Shown piece by piece: positions 46,160-58,235 of a stretch of DNA of 64,000 bases; the first letter of the stretch is position 1; each line of letters begins with the position of its first letter. The translations under genes were made by a program, and so were the position numbers. The stretch is from the NCBI RefSeq assembly GCF_964204645.1, contig NC_134035.1, positions 2,000,001 to 2,064,000 on the forward strand. Reading direction: 5' to 3'. The stretch comes from Tubulanus polymorphus (taxonomy: Eukaryota; Nemertea; Palaeonemertea; Tubulaniformes; Tubulanidae). The notes beneath the pieces are model-generated. The model was not told the DNA's origin. It ran no database searches and worked only from the letters and a program-made list of their open reading frames with translations.

Positions 46160-46800
46160 GACTGAATCATACGTATTTATAACTTCCAAATTAGATTACT
46201 GTAATAGTCTTCTCTACGGTCTTCCGAATTGTTATATTTCTCGCCTACAAATGCTTCAAAATTCTGCCGCACGCCTAGTCACTCTAACTAAGAAGCACGA
46301 GCATATCACTCCTATACTGTATGAACTACATTGGCTCCCTGTTCAATCGCGCATTGAATACAAAATTCTCCTGTTAACTTTTAAAATTTTGCATGACCAA
46401 GCTCCAGCCTATCTTTCGTCTGTTTTAACCACTCTTACACCTTCCAGACACACGCGCTCGACCGTGGCAACTAAATTATTTGAACCGAGATACCGCCAAG
46501 AATTTTATGGCTCTCGAGCTTTTGCGGTGGTAGCCCCCCGCCTTTGGAATGCTTTGCCACAGTCGATGCGCGATTTATCTTCCCTTAATAGTTTTACCTC
46601 GCAATTGAAAACGCACCTATTTAATCAGCACTACAAATGATTTTACTTGAAGCAACCGTTTGAAATTAAATATCTATTTTATTGGGTAATATTTTATATA
46701 TCTGTCAATTGTCTTATGTTTTTGTCAATTTGTAAAGTCTGTTGAGATATTTTATGTAACGGACTGTAAATAAATATTATTATTATTATTATTATTATTA
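46160..46800 (+). mobile_element. L2/CR1-type LINE 3' end (5'-truncated)
   Basis: From about 46165 the frame (open 46122-46640) reads the segment C-terminal to the reverse transcriptase of CR1/L2-like non-LTR elements: [60 protein letters not shown] and a final [10 protein letters not shown]. Catalytic RT and endonuclease domains are missing, so it is dead on arrival, as is usual for such insertions. The 3' end is a short UTR with TGTAAATAAATATT and (ATT)n at 46776-46800, typical of microsatellite-tailed LINEs. The coding part has no frameshift, which suggests a fairly young insertion. The first ~13 codons of the open frame are probably host sequence. Confidence 0.85.
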
Positions 46801-47430
46801 CTTATTCAGTAATCCAATACGCACTAAGCCTCAGAAATGGTGATCGATGGTGGTTTTAATTCCGGGAAGCAGTATTTTCCTATGGGGGCAGGAGAAATTC
46901 TCCGCTTTATTCTCCGGAGTAAATGGATAGATGATTGATATCGTAGCCAGGCCTGTAACGTGGCCGGTTTTATAGGCAGTTTGCTTTCCCTATAAAGTTT
47001 CCTTAAAATGTGGACTTTTAAGTGGACCTTTTTGAAAAGGCGCTCGAAGGTAAAAACGGAGCCTAGTGACAACGGCATTATGTGTTCGCAATGCAAGGCT
47101 CCCTACGGAGTCCAACGCTAGTCCTAGGTATCTGTAGCACTATAAGATCGGGTAGGACATACGACAAGCCTAGGATTTTATTCATTTCCAGCAAATTCAT
47201 TTTTCAGAGCGAACTGTTTTGGGATTTCCGGCGGTATGTCGTAAACCACCTGAACTATACCCCCCCCCCCCCACTCCGCTGCAGGCCCGGTTGTTCGGAA
47301 GTTACTACTCCCCAGTCACTACACAGATTATAAGCTAGAGATAAAATGTTAATACCAGTCTATGAGTGTCACTGGTCAGTATATAGCCGCAGTGTATAGA
47401 TTTTAAAAAAGAGCAAAAAACAACCCTCTA
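46801..47430. other. No recognised gene
   Basis: Contains a C13 run (47260-47272). Frames on both strands are short and unsupported. Confidence 0.4.
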
Positions 47431-47529
47431 AATTTGGGAAACTTTAATATTTATTCAATTCCTCGAACTGAAGAAATCCGAGCGACTATTCGGTGCAAGC
47501 AGCGTGGGATAACCTCACGTCGATCTTAA

Positions 47530-48465
47530 TCAGCATTTCAACAACTGAACGAACTTTTCTCTAAATTGCTTGTTCACAATTATATAAATAATAAGATTTA
47601 TACAAGAATTGATGATCGATGTAACCAGATAGAATGTTAATACGTTTAAACCGCGCCCGAGGACGTAGCGTCCACCGATTTTACCGAGCAAACCTGGAAA
47701 TTCTAAAATCGTGAAAATGATACTCATTGTAAGCACCATTTTCGTGGCTTTTGCCATGCCCTTTTGCGGTTTCGGATCGCTAGTTGTGGCGGTCAGATCT
47801 TGCCTACGCGCCGTTTTAACGTGTTATACAATTAGAAGAGCTATATTCGCTACGAAAACTAATAGATTCGGTATGAAAATACGGAAGATCGGGTCGATGT
47901 ATCGGTTCATTAGTAGAAAGACACTGTCACGCGCAAATGATGCTTTGTAATGAGGACCGAGCTTCGATGTGGGCTGATAGATTACACGCATCGTGATCGG
48001 GTAATACGAACACATAGCCACAGAAAAGACACACGCGAATAAAACAAGAAAATTTATCCTATATCGTACCTTCAGTAGAAAAATGATAGTCACTAATCGT
48101 TCGCATTGAATAATTACAGTTAAATAGTTACGAAACATTTGAAATCCGTTATTCAACATAGTCAACCATATGTAAATGTACGGGGAAATTCGCGGCGCTA
48201 CGAAATAAATGATCATATCACCGTACGTGGCATAGTGAATATAAAACCGCACCGGGTCCTGAATGAGTTTCTTCACCAGAAATATGATATCGACAACAGC
48301 GAGACACTTCAGTAAATAGATGCAGCGATTTTTAGTTTTCAGTTTGACAAATACGACAATGATCATCGCGTTTAAACCAACACCGACCGGGATTAGAGGC
48401 GGCAATACATATGCGGCCAAAATCCATTTGTCGACGTACGACCTCTTGAAAATCGTTGCGTTCAT
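47530..48465 (-). pseudogene. Rhodopsin-class GPCR with one in-frame stop
   Basis: A single-exon minus-strand frame of 312 codons. ATG is at 48463-48465. A TAA at 47824-47826 interrupts it and the same frame resumes at once and runs to TGA at 47530. Segments in order: TM1 with GVGLN; TM2 with LAVVD (the conserved Asp); TM3 with FRNYLTVIIQCERL, where ERL stands in place of DRY; TM4; a long second outer loop; TM5 (PNLLVFVANIALLIV), directly followed by the stop; inner loop 3; TM6 (MSIIFTILEFPGLL); TM7 with NLIIY for NPxxY; helix 8 (KQFREKF). The FRN.LTV..ERL pattern resembles orphan peptide-type receptors related to FMRFamide receptors, but the ligand cannot be named. Truncation after TM5 should abolish signalling. 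Sequencing error, a null allele, or readthrough are alternatives, as no other lesion is visible. Confidence 0.85.
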
Positions 48466-48504
48466 CCTCGTTCTCTATGATAGAACTGATGAATTAAACT
48501 AAAC

Positions 48505-48600
48505 ATTTCATCAATAGATAAATGCAGCAGTTTCTTGTATTCAGTTTTACAAATACAATTACGACCATAACGTTTAAACTGACACACACCTGCTGACTGA
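48505..48600 (-). pseudogene. GPCR fragment (TM1-loop region)
   Basis: Plus-strand AATAGATAAATGCAGCAG, TATTCAGTTTTACAAATACA and CGTTTAAAC.GACAC match 48317-48390 inside the adjacent receptor (TM1 to first inner loop) with many differences. It is therefore a remnant of a second, tandem receptor copy upstream. Confidence 0.65.
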
Positions 48601-49195
48601 TTGAATTAGTCGTTCCTATGGTTTGACGACAACACGCGAAATCAATCGTCCTGAATAAGTTCTAAATTAAACTACGATAAGATGAATATTATACTAAATC
48701 ATGACGACCAATGAACAAGTACCATTTCATTTTTAGAGTATGTATCTAAAATTTTGAGTATTGACGGAATAAATAATATAATAAACGTAAAGTTAATGTG
48801 TGTTTCTATTTTTGTACGCTACAGGAATTTAAAATCAATGTAAAGCTATGAGACAGCAAACAAAAGAAAAATGAAATTCAGGTGCTTGTTCTAAACAACA
48901 ATCGCAGCTCGAAACCTACGCCATCAATTCATATTGTTAAGGACATCTCTCGCTGAAGAACGTATTCTGCCAAAGTGTCATCGGGGAAGGCCTATCTTAG
49001 TGTTTGATATCATGATGTTTTTGTGAGTTGTAATTATTTGTAATTATTCTGGCGTGAGTGAGGACGTTTTGACCGACGAAAGCGAGGACGTTTTGACATG
49101 AGGGCGTGTTGACCCGACACCACTTATAACATCTATAACTCCTAACGTAACCATAAGTATAAGCCCATCCGATTGTAAAAGCTTACCACCAACGA
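48601..49195. other. Upstream region of the GPCR, no gene seen
   Basis: AT-rich. GAGGACGTTTTGAC recurs at about 49060 and 49085. No further exon. Confidence 0.4.
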
Positions 49196-49197
49196 TT

Positions 49198-49440
<243 letters not shown>

Positions 49441-49504
49441 ATTGTTCACAAATTGGCGAAGAGCAACTAACTACTACTAGATAACTAACTACTATGACCC
49501 CTAA

Positions 49505-50310
49505 CTAAAACTTAAAGTACTCAGAGGTCATGGCTACAAAGACCGCGAACTGCGACACATCAAAAGCCAAGCTCTACGGCACCACGCCGAACGAGATCTA
49601 CGAGAACAACAACGGGCCAACGAACCGCCGAAAAAGCGTTTACCGCTTATCTTACCTCACTCCGAAGCCAACCGAACCCTAGCCCGTAACATCCGAACCA
49701 GATTTACGGAACTGGCTACGGCCACCGGCCGGTCGGACGAGGTAACCACGGTCACCGCCTACACCAAGCACAAGAGTCTCAAAGATCTAACTTCGTCGCA
49801 GCTCAAACCCACGGAGCCATCCACTCCCCGAGTCCCCTCTTCACCGCATCGTAACAGAAATACTTCCGTTGTTTCCAATTCTTCTATTTCCAGGTCTACT
49901 CAAAGAACTTCGTCAACCCGACGTCGGGGCACCAAGAAATGCAGAACACCGAGATGTCGTACGTGTCCACTCGTCCGAGAATCAACCGTTTGCCGCAAAA
50001 TGCACGCGATCCGCAGCACAATTAATTGCGCGACCCGTGAAATTGTATACTGCATCGAATGCACCAAGTGCAACATACTGTACGTCGGCCAAACCGGAAT
50101 GTCTCTACGAGAATGCGTCACGCATCACGTCTCACGCATCAGAACGAAGACTCGGACCACTTCAACCAAGTCGACCACACCCGCGAACACTTTCGGGTGT
50201 ACGGTATCCAACACCTACCAGGCTCCACGAGACCGATCCGCGAAGCAGCCGAACAAGACTGGATACGACGACTCGACAGGAACACGCCCCGAGGCATGAA
50301 CGTCCCGTAG
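49505..50310 (+). pseudogene. Penelope-like element C-terminus (GIY-YIG), frameshifted
   Basis: A frame open from 49505 reads RGHGYKDRELRHIKSQALR, PPKKRLPLILPHSEANRTLA, a CRTPRCRTC cysteine motif, then the GIY-YIG core REIVYCIECTKC and ILYVGQTGMSLRE. Near 50140-50150 the homology shifts into another frame, which continues DHFNQVDHTREHFRVYGIQ and AEQDWIRRLDRNTPRGMN to TAG at about 50310. This is the endonuclease end of a Penelope-like retroelement; the reverse transcriptase is absent. One short indel separates the two parts. A hairpin with CCAAACC/GGTTTGG lies at 50379-50407 in the 3' flank. The GATA microsatellite marks the 5' truncation. Confidence 0.8.
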
Positions 50311-50459
50311 ACCGCCTCACTACAACAATTAACTCTTTCTACTTTTTTACAGGGATAACCCGCTGCCCGTGCACTAGTGGGGTCTCCAAACCTTCGGTTT
50401 GGTCCCCTAACCTCTATCTCTAAACCTAACCCCGCCCCGATTCCCGGCCATTATGAGTT

Positions 50460-51240
50460 TTCCGGGGTAGTCTAGAGAGGCCAATGAAAAATCCGGTTTG
50501 CTGAACTACCCCTCTTTGCGGGGATGCGGTATGATGTTTGATCTGACAGTTTCAAGTGGTTAATGGCTGTTTCAAGTGCTTAAACGATGCTTATTACTTC
50601 GTGGTACCGTGGTTTAAAAAAAAAAAGATTTCATAATAATACGCTCACCGCGTGGGCTTCGTAGAAAGGCCACTACCTGTTACCGCATTACGGTGTCAAA
50701 CTAGAAAGGATTCGCCATTGAAAATTCATAAATTGACCACCACTGACCACCACTGCCCTAGTGAAACTTCTCGAATATCGTGGTCGGATTCGAAAGTGCT
50801 TGTCGTCGTATTGTTATTTCTAGAGAGATATAACGGATTTGCATACATGTAAAATTATTATTTTCAAAATACTCAATTTTCTCCGCCGATTTTGAAGAAA
50901 TTCTGTCATCTCCACTCGACACATGATTTCACTTCGGTGCCTTTTAAGGGAGTGCCCCTTAAAGTTGAGTTCATACTTAGTCAAACAAGGAGATATGCCT
51001 GATTCCTTTTTAAAATTTAAATTCGACATATATCATCAAATTACTAGAAAGGGACAGCAACTTTCGGTCATCCGCGAAAAGATACCTAAAATGCGATAGG
51101 GTTATGGAAAAACAGGACACGAAACATACAGAAAAACCCTTTGTTTGGTAGACTGAAATTATTGAACTCTTAAATAGCAACATTCACAGAAACAAAAACA
51201 TAAGAACATATTCTCGCCCAGCCTTTAAAAAAACCTAACG
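50460..51240. other. No recognised gene
   Basis: Only short frames. An AAACATAAGAACAT block near 51195-51215 recalls the repeat at 1260-1300. Confidence 0.4.
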
Positions 51241-51242
51241 TA

Positions 51243-51318
51243 ATGATATGAGGCCATGGGTCATCTTTAATTGAAATCACATGATTTCAATTAAAGATGA
51301 CACGTAGCCTCATATCAA
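51243..51318. other. Near-perfect palindrome, 37-nt arms
   Basis: GTCATCTTTAATTGAAATCA and TGATTTCAATTAAAGATGAC are exact complements around a 2-nt centre, and GATATGAGGC/GCCTCATATC pair further out with a small mismatch region between. Confidence 0.8.
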
Positions 51319-53265
51319 ATGACAGAGCCTATATATTCATTCTCTTACGAGGATAGGTTTTCGCATTCATAGGATAAGGAGAATTGTGGGTTCGAATGAT
51401 GAATACAACTTATAAAGCCCCAATTTCAATGGTTCTTGCATGTTCAAAGGCGCTTTAGAGTAATCGAATTAACAGGTGTGTTCATTTCGACTATAATTGA
51501 GCATTCTAGGGCTGGGGCAAGAAACGTGTGAGATCGTTCGCCAAGGTATCGCTAAGGAGATAATAAGGAGCCAGTCCGTGGTGGCTATTGAAAGCGACGA
51601 CCGCATATGAATGCATTGATTGAATGACATCTCAAAAGTCAGATTATATAAAATCAAAAATGATATATGGATAAGTTATTCCATATATACTGGTAAAAAT
51701 GATGCCCAATATGTGATATAAATGTTCAATCAAAAAGTAGAAACTGAAACCATAATTCAGTATGGTATTGTAACAACATAAAACACACAAATTCAATCCT
51801 TTGTTAAATTGGTAGCCAGTGTAGATGAGCAAGTATCGTGGTCCCTAATTTTAGCTATCGCAATAATTCAAGCCACGCGATTTTGAACGGTTCAACAAGT
51901 TGGAGTTTGTGTAAAGATGAATGAGTTTGAAATGGAGTGGAATTCAGATATTACTGTTTGCATGTTTATGTTTATTACCGGTACTCAATCTTTTTACTAA
52001 TCATAGAAAATTGTGGTAAAATATTTGACTACGTTTTAGATTGTATCTCTCCACGCCAGAGGTAATCACGGATATCGGACTACAAAAGCATTCCTTGTGT
52101 AAAGCTCAACTTTGTAAATTCCTGGAAAAGCTCGCCTCGGATATTTCAATAATGATTAAACATTAATTATCACAACGAAAAACCTAAACAAACCAATGTA
52201 CGCTTGCTTTAAGTTTGCCAATGCACTATCGTTGCTTTTTCTGGCTATTTGTACTGTTTGCCACAAAAAGATTGCATCCTCTATTACAGGAATTAAGGAT
52301 ACAACTCTGGGACCAGTTAGTTTAGATTAACCATTATACAATATGATACATGGCCAAATACACTGTTAATATGAAAAAGATCCACTATACAGATTTCAAA
52401 TTTCAAACCAAGTTTTATCATTAGAACATTACGACACAACGTTCAATTTCTCACTAGAGGTCATCTGTTTGTACACAGTGAGTTTTCGTATCGTATTATC
52501 GTATTATCGATTCTCCGCATTTGAGTGTGACTATTCTACAAGTACAAAGTTATTTTAGCAATGAAGTTTCAATTGTCATTGTTAATGTTAACTATCCACT
52601 GGTAAACTTACAAACTTTTGGCAACTGACCTTAGATCGTGGAATAGTCTCAGGTGGCCTGCAGATCCACTCTTGATTTGTACTACTAAAGAAATAGACAT
52701 TATAAGACTTAACGAGTATATTAAAGTACTATTTATCTTTATAACGCGATAATTCGCGTACGTATGATTGAAAAACGATATTCTATCGAATCTCATGGTA
52801 TTTATGATTATTGTGTATAGAATCAATAATTAGCAACCTTCCACGGATACGAAGTGGCCTAAGTTTACATCCTACCATAATTTTCCTCGAAACTCTCAGC
52901 ATTATTTCAAGGGTCGGTCTTATATGAAGAAAATATATGAAGGACATGTTCACAGGTTAGGCCAAAAATCTTCCCCGAAAACTTCAAATTTTTACAAGCA
53001 AATATAATATACTTCATGCTTTTCGTGCAGAAAAAATGCATGTCCACAAATTGTAAATTGTGTTTTCAAAGTAAACGATTGAGTGTGGAATTGTTTTGAA
53101 TTCAGGGTTCTCCAATTAACTCTCCGGTATTTTACAATTGCTTCAATAAGACAAGTCACACTATTGTTGTGATCAGATGGCCAATTGAATACTTCTTCAT
53201 TATATTGAAAGATACGTTATACTTAATGCATCTTTTCTTAGACCTTACAGCTTTCTCTATTGGTC
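51319..53265. other. No recognised gene
   Basis: AT-rich. A decayed relative of the 1216-1345 repeat is at about 52435-52480 (minus strand GATGACCTCTAGTGAG and GAACGTTGTGTCG). Frames are short. Confidence 0.4.
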
Positions 53266-53270
53266 AGCGT

Positions 53271-53318
53271 AAACTTATGGGTAATTTTGAGTGATCACTC
53301 AGAATTACCCATAAGTTT
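53271..53318. other. 48-nt palindrome
   Basis: AAACTTATGGGTAATT and AATTACCCATAAGTTT pair, centred on GTGATCAC at 53294/53295, with one mismatch. An outer CAGCG/CGCTG pair is also possible. Confidence 0.85.
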
Positions 53319-53626
53319 GAATTCTCGCTGAACTACTACATCCCTATAACACATTAATATATACTTCATATCAGGCGATTAACTTTGATCTGTGGTCAGT
53401 GGACAGCAGCTACTAAACTACTACATTATCATTCCTTCTATATTCATATATATGATATGATATAATATCTTATTTAATGTTCAGTTTATACGTCTTGAAC
53501 AAGTCTCGCATATTGATACCGATACGCACGTTCACGCGAGTGAAATGTGCACGTTACAGGCTCAAATGCACACGTTACAAAGCGCAACATAGTTCGTTCA
53601 AAACCCCACGAGATAAATCTTTGGAA

Positions 53627-54287
53627 TTTAGTAGGAAATTCCAAAGTTAGCTCGCTACCTACTATAAAAATCTGACAAGACTTTTCAAGCGACAAATTTA
53701 AATATAAGAGCTAGTAGTTCTAACGAAGGGTTCAGGCAAAACCCCGTGTCATTTCTAAAAACATTTAACCGGTAATTAGAGAGAACTTGTGTAGCTTACA
53801 TGTAGAAGAGATGTTATATTTACGTTCAAGCCAAATGAAATCATTTGATACCAGACACGACTAAGTTGTTTCTGAAACAGATAAATATAGCTATGTGGTC
53901 AGTATTGGTCAAGATTTGGTCAGTTGGAATAGTGTTGTTAGATGAAAGCCCACACAATATCTAATTATTAGACACCAAACACGACTGCGTTGCTTCTAAA
54001 ATAGACAAATTACTTAAAGTATTAGTCAGTATTGGTAATAAAATAGGTCAGCTAAATAGTTGTTAGATCATAGCCCGCGCCATATTTAGTCGCTCGACGC
54101 CCAAACACGATTTTATGGCTTTACTATAAAACATATAAATTACTTATGGGGGGTTATGGTTAGCACCGATAACTGGTCAGTACTGGTCAAGTATTGGTCA
54201 GTTAAACAATTTTTAGATTAATGCCCTCATCATTTCTAGTTATTTGACACCAAACAACTTAATTGTTTGCAAAACAAATAATTTACT
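53627..54287. repeat. Direct duplication, copy 1
   Basis: This 660-bp block is repeated at 55199-55809 with few substitutions and several small deletions. Inside it, ~130-bp diverged units share GACACCAAACACGACT and GGTCAGTATTGGT. Confidence 0.9.
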
Positions 54288-55198
54288 ATATATGGTACTG
54301 GTCATGCAGTGGTCAGTTAATAGACCATGGTCCGAGCCACGAGTTATTTGATACCAAACATGATTGGATTGTGTCGTTTCGAAAATTTATCTGTTGGGCA
54401 ATTTGTGGTCAGCCCTGGTTCGTTAGGTTCTTATTTTGCGGGCATTCTATCTCGAAGCACCGAATGACTGAATTACTAATTAATTCAACAGATCATTAAT
54501 TGCTGAAAATGTCATGAAGATTATGTTTAACTAATAGTCCTTGTCTGAATAAAATGTCTCTAGTATGGGTGCTATGGAATCATGTCCTTAACTGTACACC
54601 GTACTGTATCTTTGTACTGTATCTTTTTATTTTCACTATTACCGTAATTGACTATGATGTTTTCAAGTGGTCTTAAGTACCGCTAATAGCCGAAAGTCGT
54701 TGATTTATGTGAAATTTACATACAGCGCCACCCGTTGGTAGTAAAACTAACCCGAGCAATACGGGTGTTAAAGAGATACGCTAGCAAACCGGCATTCTCA
54801 TAATGGCAAAAAAATGTACCGGTACGATACCGGTACAGATGTTTCACTTTTTCCAGTGTTCTTAAAGTCATTCATAAAAAGAAATTGCTTATTGACCTAG
54901 CTTCATGTTTCATGTTTCAATAATTTCTGATAAGTAGAAGCCTGGACCTGACTGGAGTCCACACGTTTTCACTGCTATTTGGCAGCACTTTTGAGAATAT
55001 ACAAGAAAAAACCAAATCTAGAGGAATAAAGAGAAGTGAATGACCAGGATGGGAAAACTTTAGTATTATTCACTCTTGAATGTAGCAGTTGTCTGACCTC
55101 AGTTACTTGTAGGGTTGAGCACATAGAAACCACAGGGTTCCAGATCTGCGATGATATGAACTGTTTGATGCACCGCGATCATAACCACTGGGATAGAC
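54288..55198. other. Spacer between duplicates
   Basis: Contains a TACCGGTACGATACCGGTAC palindrome near 54818-54837. No gene was recognised. Confidence 0.4.
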
Positions 55199-55809
55199 TT
55201 TAGTAGGAAATTCCAAAGTTAGCTCGCTACCTACTATAAAAATCTGACAAGACTTTTCAAGCGACAAATTTAAATATAAGAGCTAGTAGTACTAACGAAG
55301 GGTTCAGGCAAAACCCCGTGTCATTTCTAAAAACATTTAACCGGTAATTAGAGAGAACTTGTGTAGCTTACATGTAAAAGAGATGTTATATTTACGTTCA
55401 AGCCAAATGAAATCATTTGATACCAGACACGACTAAGTTGTTTCTGAAACAGATAGATATAGCTATGTGGTCAGTATTGGTCAAGATTTGGTAATTATTA
55501 GACACCAAACACGACTGTGTTGCTTCTAAAATAGACAAATTACTTAAAGGTCAGTATTGGTAAAAAAATTGGTCAGTTAAATAGTTGTTAGATCATAGCC
55601 CGCGCCATATTTAGTCACTCGACGCCCAAACACGATTTTATGGCTTTACTAAACATATAAATTACTTATGGGGGGTTATGGTTATCACTGATAACTGGTC
55701 AGTACTGGTCAAGTATTGGTCAGTTAAACAATTTTTAGATTAATGCCCACATCATTTCTAGTTATTTGACACCAATCAACTTAATTGTTTGCAAAACAAA
55801 TAATTTACT
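55199..55809. repeat. Direct duplication, copy 2
   Basis: Second copy of 53627-54287, about 50 bp shorter. Its right border is exactly at AATAATTTACT. Confidence 0.9.
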
Positions 55810-56230
55810 TGCCTCTTCCATGTTCTCCCCATGGTCTCCCCCATGGTCTCCCCCATGGTCTCCCCCATGGTCCGCAGGCACTAAAGAGAGTCTCTCCCTC
55901 AGGAGGTAGCTAGCAATTCTATCATTGTTACATAAGGAAAATCAATAGAATTATCCGAAACATTAAAAAGAAATTTATTCAAAAAGAACAAAATTATTAC
56001 AATGACGATTGAAAATCGATTAATTTATTAAAATCGATTACAAGTATATAAAAACAATACACCATGTAAATGTTTTAGCCGAAATATCAAGAGACTTCGT
56101 CTGGGACTTACATGAACATTTTTACTAATAAAACATGAGCTAACAAGAGTAATTAAAGCCGGGGATGAAATCTTAATCGCAATTATTTCTAAATAAGGTT
56201 TCAAGTTATTTTTGAAAGTGTTTGGTTGGT
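55810..56230. other. Short minisatellite and AT-rich spacer
   Basis: Four copies of CCATGGTCTCCCC lie at 55824-55874. The rest is AT-rich. The minus strand at 56060-56130 has CAGACGAAGTCTCTTGATAT, resembling ends of dispersed repeats. Confidence 0.5.
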
Positions 56231-56236
56231 ATCGGT

Positions 56237-57022
56237 TCCAGGGACGGATCTAGGCCCAAATTCAAGGGGTAGCACTCATTCAAGAGGGCACCTGTCCGGA
56301 TTTGTATTATCACGACGAGGCGAGCACCGAAGGTACGAAGCCACCAAGGGGTTTAGAATCAGTTAAAAATTTGAAGCCCAGCTATCAGAGCATCTGAGGC
56401 ATCAAAATAGCAAAAATACCCTTGTCTGAATTTTAGGCAATAACAAACCACTCTTAGTATTTATTGCAATTTGAATGTGCCCCTTTTAGAATGTGATAGT
56501 TATTAGTCATTTTTTTGAGCCAACTATTTTTTAGCCCTTTTCTGAATTTTTATGAACGTGCCCTTTTGGCAATACAATGTGCCTTTAGGATTTTTTTGGC
56601 AATTTGAACGTGCCGATAGTCACAGAGTTGTGCCCTGTCAGAGCACATCAGTACGGTAATATGATTGAACACATGCGCCCTCATTTTGGAGATTAATCGT
56701 GCCCATAGCAGGATTTTTCAAACTATTTTTGGAGCCCTTTTCTTAATTTTTTTGCAAATGAACGTGCCCTTTTTCGCAATATATGTGCCCTTCTTGACAA
56801 TATAACGTGCCTTTTGGCAATTGATTCAATGAAACGTGCCATTTTTTGCAATATAAAGTGCCCTTTTCCGCAATAATTCAAATTCTAATTAATTTCATAG
56901 GTCCGGACGTCGGATTTTGCAGGCGCTGTATTTTCATGAGAATCTTTTTGAAAAAGGCACTTCACAAATTCAAGGGGTCGCACGTGCCGCAGGTGCGACC
57001 CCCTGTATCCACCCCTGGGTTC
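56237..57022. mobile_element. Non-autonomous TIR element with internal minisatellite
   Basis: Ends CCAGGGACGGATCTAGG and CCTGTATCCACCCCTGG are ~17-bp inverted repeats with about four mismatches. The CAGGGGCGGATC type of end is common in hAT-like elements. Internally CGTGCCCTTTT and GGCAAT words recur irregularly at 56470-56875. No transposase, and no clean 8-bp target duplication was seen. Confidence 0.45.
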
Positions 57023-57239
57023 ATAGCCTAGATAGTGCCGATGGCCGATACGCAGTCCGCGTTCAACGTTTCATCCGGCCCCTGGCAATCGAGGATGATG
57101 TGAGTTGTTTGGTCGTCGGGCGTCCGTAAAATCTAAAAAAAATCCGATACTGATATTAAAAGATCTACGATATAATCATTTCTATTTCTATCGATAGTCG
57201 AATTGATATTTCGATACATCAATTGAAATTGATAATGAT

Positions 57240-57411
57240 ATATCATTTCGACGGTTCGGTTATAGAATCCGTATCCGAGTGCCGCCGATTCAAACACACC
57301 ACGTGGTCCGGCATCCGATAGTATCCGTTCCGTTGATTGGATCCTATTGTTTCCGTCACGGTGATTGGCTCGCCCGTTGCGCGCATTATCATTCATGCTA
57401 AATCGAGCGAT
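57240..57411 (+). promoter_or_regulatory. Candidate promoter and first exon
   Basis: Inverted CCAAT boxes at 57336-57340 and 57364-57368, then TTGCGCGC (E2F-like) at 57377-57384, precede GAGCGAT|GTAAGTAA, a strong donor at 57412. This is a plausible promoter and untranslated first exon for the gene whose start codon lies in the exon at 61801, which begins right after an acceptor and so needs an upstream exon. The link is inferred; 4.4 kb separates them. Confidence 0.3.
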
Positions 57412-57567
57412 GTAAGTAAACGTGTTGGTGATTTTTTTCGATTTAAATCTCTTTACATCCGTTAAATCGGATCGTTTTGCGGTAGATTTTACGGCCAATA
57501 TCACAGAAGAGGTCGTTTGGACGGCGTAGAAATAGTTTTTGACGATCATCTATTGATGTAAACTGAT

Positions 57568-57609
57568 ATTTCAGACGATGTTTTAATTCGATATTCCGTC
57601 GTCTGAAAT
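57568..57609. other. 13-bp-stem hairpin
   Basis: ATTTCAGACGATG (57568-57580) and CGTCGTCTGAAAT (57597-57609) pair with one G-T type mismatch around a 16-nt loop. Confidence 0.6.
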
Positions 57610-58080
57610 GGCGCCACTTTCCGCACCCATCCCGCTCCTCAATCCTGATCGCCGCCGATATTCTTGAGGCCGACCTTTTTGAGATCACAAATTTCTGCAG
57701 GAGAATATCATCACAGCAGCGACTGGTTGAAAAAATGAGATGGTCGAACGAACGGCAGAAGAAAACTGAAGAAACAAAGCCCCGTCGGCGGCGATCCCTC
57801 TCCCTCCTACCTCTTCAGCCCGGTGGCCATTTTTTGTAAACTAGGCCTAAGTTTTTGAAGTGAAGTTTTGATTTTAGACCCGAGCTTTATACGTAGCTAA
57901 GGGTAGAAAATAAACAAAGCTTCCAGGTTGGGGTAGAGCTAGCTGAGTTCATTTTTGTCCAGTGTTAAGGGGTGTGAAATTAGTCCTAAAGATCAGAAAT
58001 TATTTTGATAAGAATTATTCTGAATTGAGAGTTGCATCTGAAAATCAGCATTCGATCTCGGTTTCATCTTTGGTTTACTT
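57610..58080. other. CpG-bearing spacer, no gene called
   Basis: A 34-codon frame from about 57736 (RWSNERQKKTEE...) overlaps a GGCCATTTTT motif. It has no support. The rest is AT-rich. Confidence 0.35.
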
Positions 58081-58235
58081 TGAGTTAAAATTAGTTCATT
58101 TCAATTTGCTTTAAACCTGAACTCTAAATCTGAGTTCAAAATTGATTGTAGTTAAAACATTGAAAATGAACTCAGTTAGCTCTAACTTACAACTGTGGAA
58201 CTGGGTCCAGAACTGTGAAACTGGATCCTGATAGC
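58080..58235. repeat. Copy of the left-end repeat family
   Basis: CTCTAACTTACAACTGTGGA and AACTGGATCCTGATAG match units at 125-345. Confidence 0.6.

Noticed and set aside
57133-57549. 138-codon minus-strand frame
   Set aside because: It overlaps the CCAAT/donor region, has no domain, no repeat-independent support and runs into simple ATCG-rich sequence.
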